A stretch of 64,000 nucleotides of DNA. Source: VXMT01 sp965204835. Lineage in GTDB: Bacteria; Chloroflexota; Dehalococcoidia; UBA2979. Position 1 is the stretch's first letter. Every line of letters begins with the position of its first letter. The stretch lies in assembly GCA_965204835.1 (NCBI GenBank), contig OZ242017.1, positions 310,001 through 374,000 of the forward strand, given 5' to 3'. Shown here piece after piece: positions 61,302-64,000 of the stretch. The notes below the pieces were generated by a model. That model made no database searches, was not told the DNA's origin, and worked only from the letters and a program-made list of their open reading frames with translations. The translations under genes were made by a program, and so were the position numbers.

Positions 61302-63017
61302 CTACTCCCCGCTCAGCGTCAGGATCCGCGCGGCCTCCTCCAGCGTCGACGTGACGCGCAGCGCGTCCCACACGTCCGTGCCGCGCGCGTAGCTGCCGTG
61401 GCCGCGCACGACGACGATCGGGTGCTCGCGCAGCGCCTCGGCGACGGGCTGCGCCGAGGACTCCCACTCCGCCTCCACCACCGGCACGCTACCGAGGAAG
61501 AGCCGCCCCTCGAGGTTCGCCGGGTCGATCGCGTCGCGCCCGTACGCGAGTGCGATGGCGTGGACGGGGTGGGCGTGGACCACCGCGCCAGCGTCGGCGC
61601 ACGCCTCGTAGATGGCGAGGTGCACCGCAGTGTCGGACGAGGGCGCCGGGGCGTCCTCGTCGCGCGACGCGCCGTCGGCCTCGACGGCCACGAGCAGGTC
61701 GTCGGTGAGCCGCCCGAGCATCGCGCCCGTCGCGGAGATCACGGCGCCGCCACGCACGCGGCGGGCGGATACGTTGCCGCCGTGCGAGGTGACCAGGCCG
61801 TCGGCGCGCAGGTCCTTGCCCGCCTCGACCAGCTCGCGCGCGGCCGCCTCCTCCGCCGCGATGGCCGCCGTGTCCCACGTGCCCCGCCGCAGGAGGCGCT
61901 CGGCTGCGCCCTCGGCCAGCTCCGCGGCGCGACGCATCGCCTCGGCCTGGAAGATGCGGTCCGTGGTCAGCGTCTCGAAGTCGACGACGCCCGAGGTGGC
62001 GCCGTCGACGGCGCCCGCCACCACGACGCACGGCGTCTCGTAGCGCTCGGCGAGCGCGGTCACGAGCTCGACCGACTTGCCGAACGCGGTCTGCGCATCC
62101 AGCCGCCCCTCGCCGGTGATGACGAGGTCGGCGTCGCGGATGGCGTCCTCGAGGCCCACGGCCTCGGCGACGAGCGCGGCGCCGGACTCGATGCCGCCGC
62201 CGACGGTGCCGATCAGCCCGGCCGCCATGCCCCCGCCCGCGCCGCCGCCGGCGAGGTCGGTGATCTCGACGCCGAGGTCGGCCTCGATGACGCGCGCCCA
62301 GCGCGCCAGCGCGTCCTCGAGCGGCTGCATCGTGTCGCCGTCGACGCCCTTCTGCGGGCCGTAGATCACGGTCGCGCCCTGCAGGCCAAGCAGCGTGTTC
62401 GTCACGTCGACGGCGACGGTCAGGTCGATCTCGCCGAGCCGCAGGTCGATCGCCGCGTGGTCCAGAGAGCCGAGCTCGCGCAGGTCGAGGGCCGGGATAG
62501 GCTCGCGCAGCGCAAACCCGTCGCTGCCCACGAGCTGGTAGCCGACCGCCTGCGCGGCGCCCGCGCCGCCGTCGTTGGTGGCGGTCCCGCCGACCCCGAC
62601 GATGAGCTCGCGGGCCCCGCGGTCGAGGGCGGCGCGGATGAGCTGGCCCACGCCGTACGTGGTGGCGCGTGCGGGGTTGAGCCGGCCCTCCGGCACGAGC
62701 GAGAGCCCGGCCGCCTCGGCTGCCTCGACGACGGCGCCCGGCGGGTCGCCCTCGGAGCGGGGCGGGAGCAGCGCGAAGCGCGCGCTCACCGGCGTATCGA
62801 GTGGCCCGGTGACCTCGACCTCGACGAGCTCGCCGCCGCGCGCGGCCGCGAGGATGGCTGCGGTGCCCGGCCCGCCGTCGGCGAGGGGCATCTCGGTGAC
62901 CTCGGCGTCGGGCTCGGCGGCCCGTGCGCCGGCGGCGATGGCGGCGGCGGCCTCGAAGGCGGTGAGGGAGCCCTTGAACTCCTGCGGGCAGACCAGGATC
63001 CGAAGCGGCGTGCTCAT
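61302..63017 (-). CDS. Fused glycerate 2-kinase and class II aldolase/adducin protein
   Basis: A 571-residue protein in two parts. Residues about 1-375 are a GlxK/GarK-type glycerate kinase (CPQEFKGSLTAFEAA, MPLADGGPGT, GVGGTATNDGGAGAA, and LVITGEGRLDAQTAFGK). Residues about 380-571 are a class II aldolase domain with zinc histidines (SHGGNVSARR, H-A-H-P-V-H-A, and V-V-R-G-H-G-S-Y-A-R-G). The first part phosphorylates glycerate; the second would cleave or isomerise a sugar phosphate such as fuculose or tetronate phosphate. No stop or frameshift separates them. Starts at ATG 63017. Confidence 0.88.
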   Translation of the reverse strand: MSTPLRILVCPQEFKGSLTAFEAAAAIAAGARAAEPDAEVTEMPLADGGPGTAAILAAARGGELVEVEVTGPLDTPVSARFALLPPRSEGDPPGAVVEAAEAAGLSLVPEGRLNPARATTYGVGQLIRAALDRGARELIVGVGGTATNDGGAGAAQAVGYQLVGSDGFALREPIPALDLRELGSLDHAAIDLRLGEIDLTVAVDVTNTLLGLQGATVIYGPQKGVDGDTMQPLEDALARWARVIEADLGVEITDLAGGGAGGGMAAGLIGTVGGGIESGAALVAEAVGLEDAIRDADLVITGEGRLDAQTAFGKSVELVTALAERYETPCVVVAGAVDGATSGVVDFETLTTDRIFQAEAMRRAAELAEGAAERLLRRGTWDTAAIAAEEAAARELVEAGKDLRADGLVTSHGGNVSARRVRGGAVISATGAMLGRLTDDLLVAVEADGASRDEDAPAPSSDTAVHLAIYEACADAGAVVHAHPVHAIALAYGRDAIDPANLEGRLFLGSVPVVEAEWESSAQPVAEALREHPIVVVRGHGSYARGTDVWDALRVTSTLEEAARILTLSGE

Positions 63018-63090
63018 CGCTGCGTCCTTCCCTCGGTGGCGACGCGCCCGAGGTACGCGCGGCCGTCGGCCGTCGCGCCCCGCACGCCAG

Positions 63091-63270
63091 TCATGTGCCC
63101 CAGAAGCCGGCGAGGCGCAACACGGCGCTGATCAGGATCGCGGCCACGTAGGCCCAGCCGAGCGTGCGCGCGTTGCGGCCGAGCTGGCGGAACCGCCTGG
63201 GCTGCATGATGGTCATCCAGATGATCGCCAGCCCGACGACCACGAATATCCAGTAGACGAGGCGCCACAT
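63091..63270 (-). CDS. Small two-helix membrane protein
   Basis: A 59-residue protein (ATG 63270): a first membrane helix in LVYWIFVVVGLAIIWMT, a basic loop (MQPRRFRQLGRNARTLG) and a second helix WAYVAAILISAVLRLAGFW. Positive charges in the loop suggest a cytoplasmic turn. Function unknown. It is 73 bp upstream of the kinase-aldolase gene and divergent from the LexA-box gene. Confidence 0.6.
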   Translation of the reverse strand: MWRLVYWIFVVVGLAIIWMTIMQPRRFRQLGRNARTLGWAYVAAILISAVLRLAGFWGT

Positions 63271-63324
63271 CGCCTCGCATCGTAGCGGAGCCCGCCCGCG
63301 AGCGGGCGTCGCACCCGGACGGAC

Positions 63325-63353
63325 TGGACGCGAACGCACGTTCTGACTAGACT
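63325..63353 (+). promoter_or_regulatory. Promoter with LexA (SOS) box in its spacer
   Basis: -35 TGGACG (63325-63330) and -10 TAGACT (63348-63353) are 17 bp apart. The spacer contains CGAACGCACGTTCT (63331-63344), matching the Gram-positive LexA box CGAAC-RNRY-GTTYG at 13 of 14 positions. LexA here would block RNA polymerase directly. The gene starts about 33 bp downstream. Confidence 0.75.
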
Positions 63354-63385
63354 ATGTGAAACGTCTGTTCGCACGGAGCCGTCCG

Positions 63386-63637
63386 ATGGTCACCACTGCC
63401 CCCACACCCACCCGCACCGTCGAGCGTCCCGCGCGCCCGCGCCGGGCCGTGGCGGACGCCGAGGCTGCCGCCGCCGAGGCGGTCACGCAGGTGCGCGAGC
63501 CGCGCAGGCTGCGTCGCATGGTCGCGTTCGGGCCGCGCTGCCCGGAGTGCGCCGGGCCGCTCGCCTTCGGCGAGGGCTGCTCGCTCTGCCCCGTCTGCGG
63601 CTACTCGAGCTGCACCCCCGCGCGTAGAGGCCCGTAG
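63386..63637 (+). CDS. Small zinc-ribbon protein resembling the NrdJ C-terminal domain
   Basis: An 83-residue protein: a basic, Ala/Arg-rich N-terminal half, then C-P-E-C-A-G-P-L-A-F-G-E-G-C-S-L-C and P-V-C-G-Y-S-S-C. This is the zinc-binding tail of adenosylcobalamin-dependent ribonucleotide reductases (NrdJ), normally found at the end of a much larger enzyme. The ATG at 63386 has GGAG 8 bp upstream; an in-frame GTG at 63356 is less likely. With a LexA box in its promoter it is probably DNA-damage inducible. Confidence 0.75.
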   Translation: MVTTAPTPTRTVERPARPRRAVADAEAAAAEAVTQVREPRRLRRMVAFGPRCPECAGPLAFGEGCSLCPVCGYSSCTPARRGP

Positions 63638-63732
63638 AACGCCTGCGGGAGCTGGGTTTTCGCCGTTCCAAGCGTAGCCCTTGTGCGTGACCGTTCGTAT
63701 ACTCGCCAAAATCCCCGGGGCGCAGAGGCGAC

Positions 63733-64000
63733 ATGGTCATCGGCGCGGCACGTGACACGGACCTGACCGCGCTGGGCAGGCGCATCCGTCGCCATGTCGT
63801 GCGCATGGTCTACGACGCCAAATCCGGCCACATCGGCGGCTCGCTCTCCGCCGTCGAGATCATGAGCGTGCTCTACTGCCGCGTCATGCAGCACGACCCC
63901 GACCGGCCCGACTGGCCTGCGCGCGACCGCTTCATCATGAGCAAGGGCCACTGCACGCCGGTGCAGTACGCGCTCCTCGCCGAGCTCGGCTACTTCCCCG
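63733..64000 (+). CDS. Transketolase, N-terminal subunit (partial, runs off the window)
   Basis: The frame from ATG 63733 reads 89 residues to the window end without a stop. LGRRIRRHVVRMVYDAKSGHIGGSLSAVEIMSVLY and DRFIMSKGHCTPVQYALLAELG-like segments are the thiamine-diphosphate N-terminal half of transketolase (His in G-H-I-G-G-S and S-K-G-H). The short N-terminus and this beginning fit the split, two-gene transketolase type (TktA1/N-subunit) found in many bacteria and archaea. It is incomplete at the 3' end. Confidence 0.85.
   Translation, partial: MVIGAARDTDLTALGRRIRRHVVRMVYDAKSGHIGGSLSAVEIMSVLYCRVMQHDPDRPDWPARDRFIMSKGHCTPVQYALLAELGYFP

Overview
The window is GC-rich bacterial chromosome, about two-thirds G+C by eye, densely packed and mostly housekeeping. 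DUF2851, an 11-gene nuo cluster without nuoEFG, the HrcA/CIRCE-type groESL, an enlarged coiled-coil insertion in RpoC and a LexA box of the Gram-positive type fit a member of the Chloroflexota (perhaps near Dehalococcoidia). That placement is inference; no rRNA is present to test it.

The main result is that selenocysteine decoding can be read from the sequence. A tRNA-Sec gene (selC, 5267-5363, anticodon UCA) lies in the window, and two genes carry an in-frame TGA exactly where a catalytic cysteine belongs. One is the catalytic subunit of ferredoxin:thioredoxin reductase (679-1122, last residue of the C-H-C motif). The other is a two-domain rhodanese (40182-41021, the active-site Cys before QGGIR). 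In both, the protein continues with a typical family C-terminus after the TGA, and a SECIS-like hairpin puts a G at the start of a 4-nt apical loop 21-22 nt downstream. SelA, SelB and SelD are not in the window.

Layout. 0-8 kb: YdeI-like protein, Sec-FTR, groESL under CIRCE, XRE regulator, DUF2851, selC, epimerase, hydrolase, VOC protein. 8-15 kb: dead parD fragment, unknown gene-secA-prs operon on the minus strand, acyl-CoA dehydrogenase, vapBC/fitAB-like toxin-antitoxin pair. 15-22 kb: VOC and YdeI-like genes, a large Fn3/LRR surface protein, valS, and a second toxin-antitoxin pair bracketed by direct repeats of the valS 3' end. 22.6-33 kb: nuoABCDHIJKLMN, tightly overlapping, encoding a complex I without the NADH-oxidising module; ferredoxin or another donor is likely unless nuoEFG lie elsewhere. 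33-44 kb: arylsulfotransferase-like protein, two paralogous one-helix microproteins, a glutamine synthetase homologue, CapA-like lipoprotein, Fn3 protein, GDPD, Sec-rhodanese, luciferase-like oxidoreductase, class V aminotransferase, SDR. 44-49 kb: a GlnR-like OmpR-family regulator upstream of glnA with three 11-bp-spaced repeats between them, then an ABC exporter. 49-57 kb: rpoB-rpoC. 57-64 kb: membrane protein, lipoprotein, metallopeptidase, an ERG6-like sterol methyltransferase homologue, a glycerate kinase-class II aldolase fusion, a LexA-box-controlled zinc-ribbon protein, and the start of a split transketolase.

How they fit together: the Sec-FTR would draw electrons from ferredoxin, and the truncated complex I is also compatible with ferredoxin chemistry. 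The Sec-rhodanese handles sulfur (or selenium) transfer. Nitrogen assimilation appears locally wired through the regulator-operator-glnA arrangement. Several gene ends (DUF2851, hydrolase, valS) are followed by imperfect copies of themselves, and one antitoxin is a fossil, so the region has seen small insertions and duplications within an otherwise stable core.
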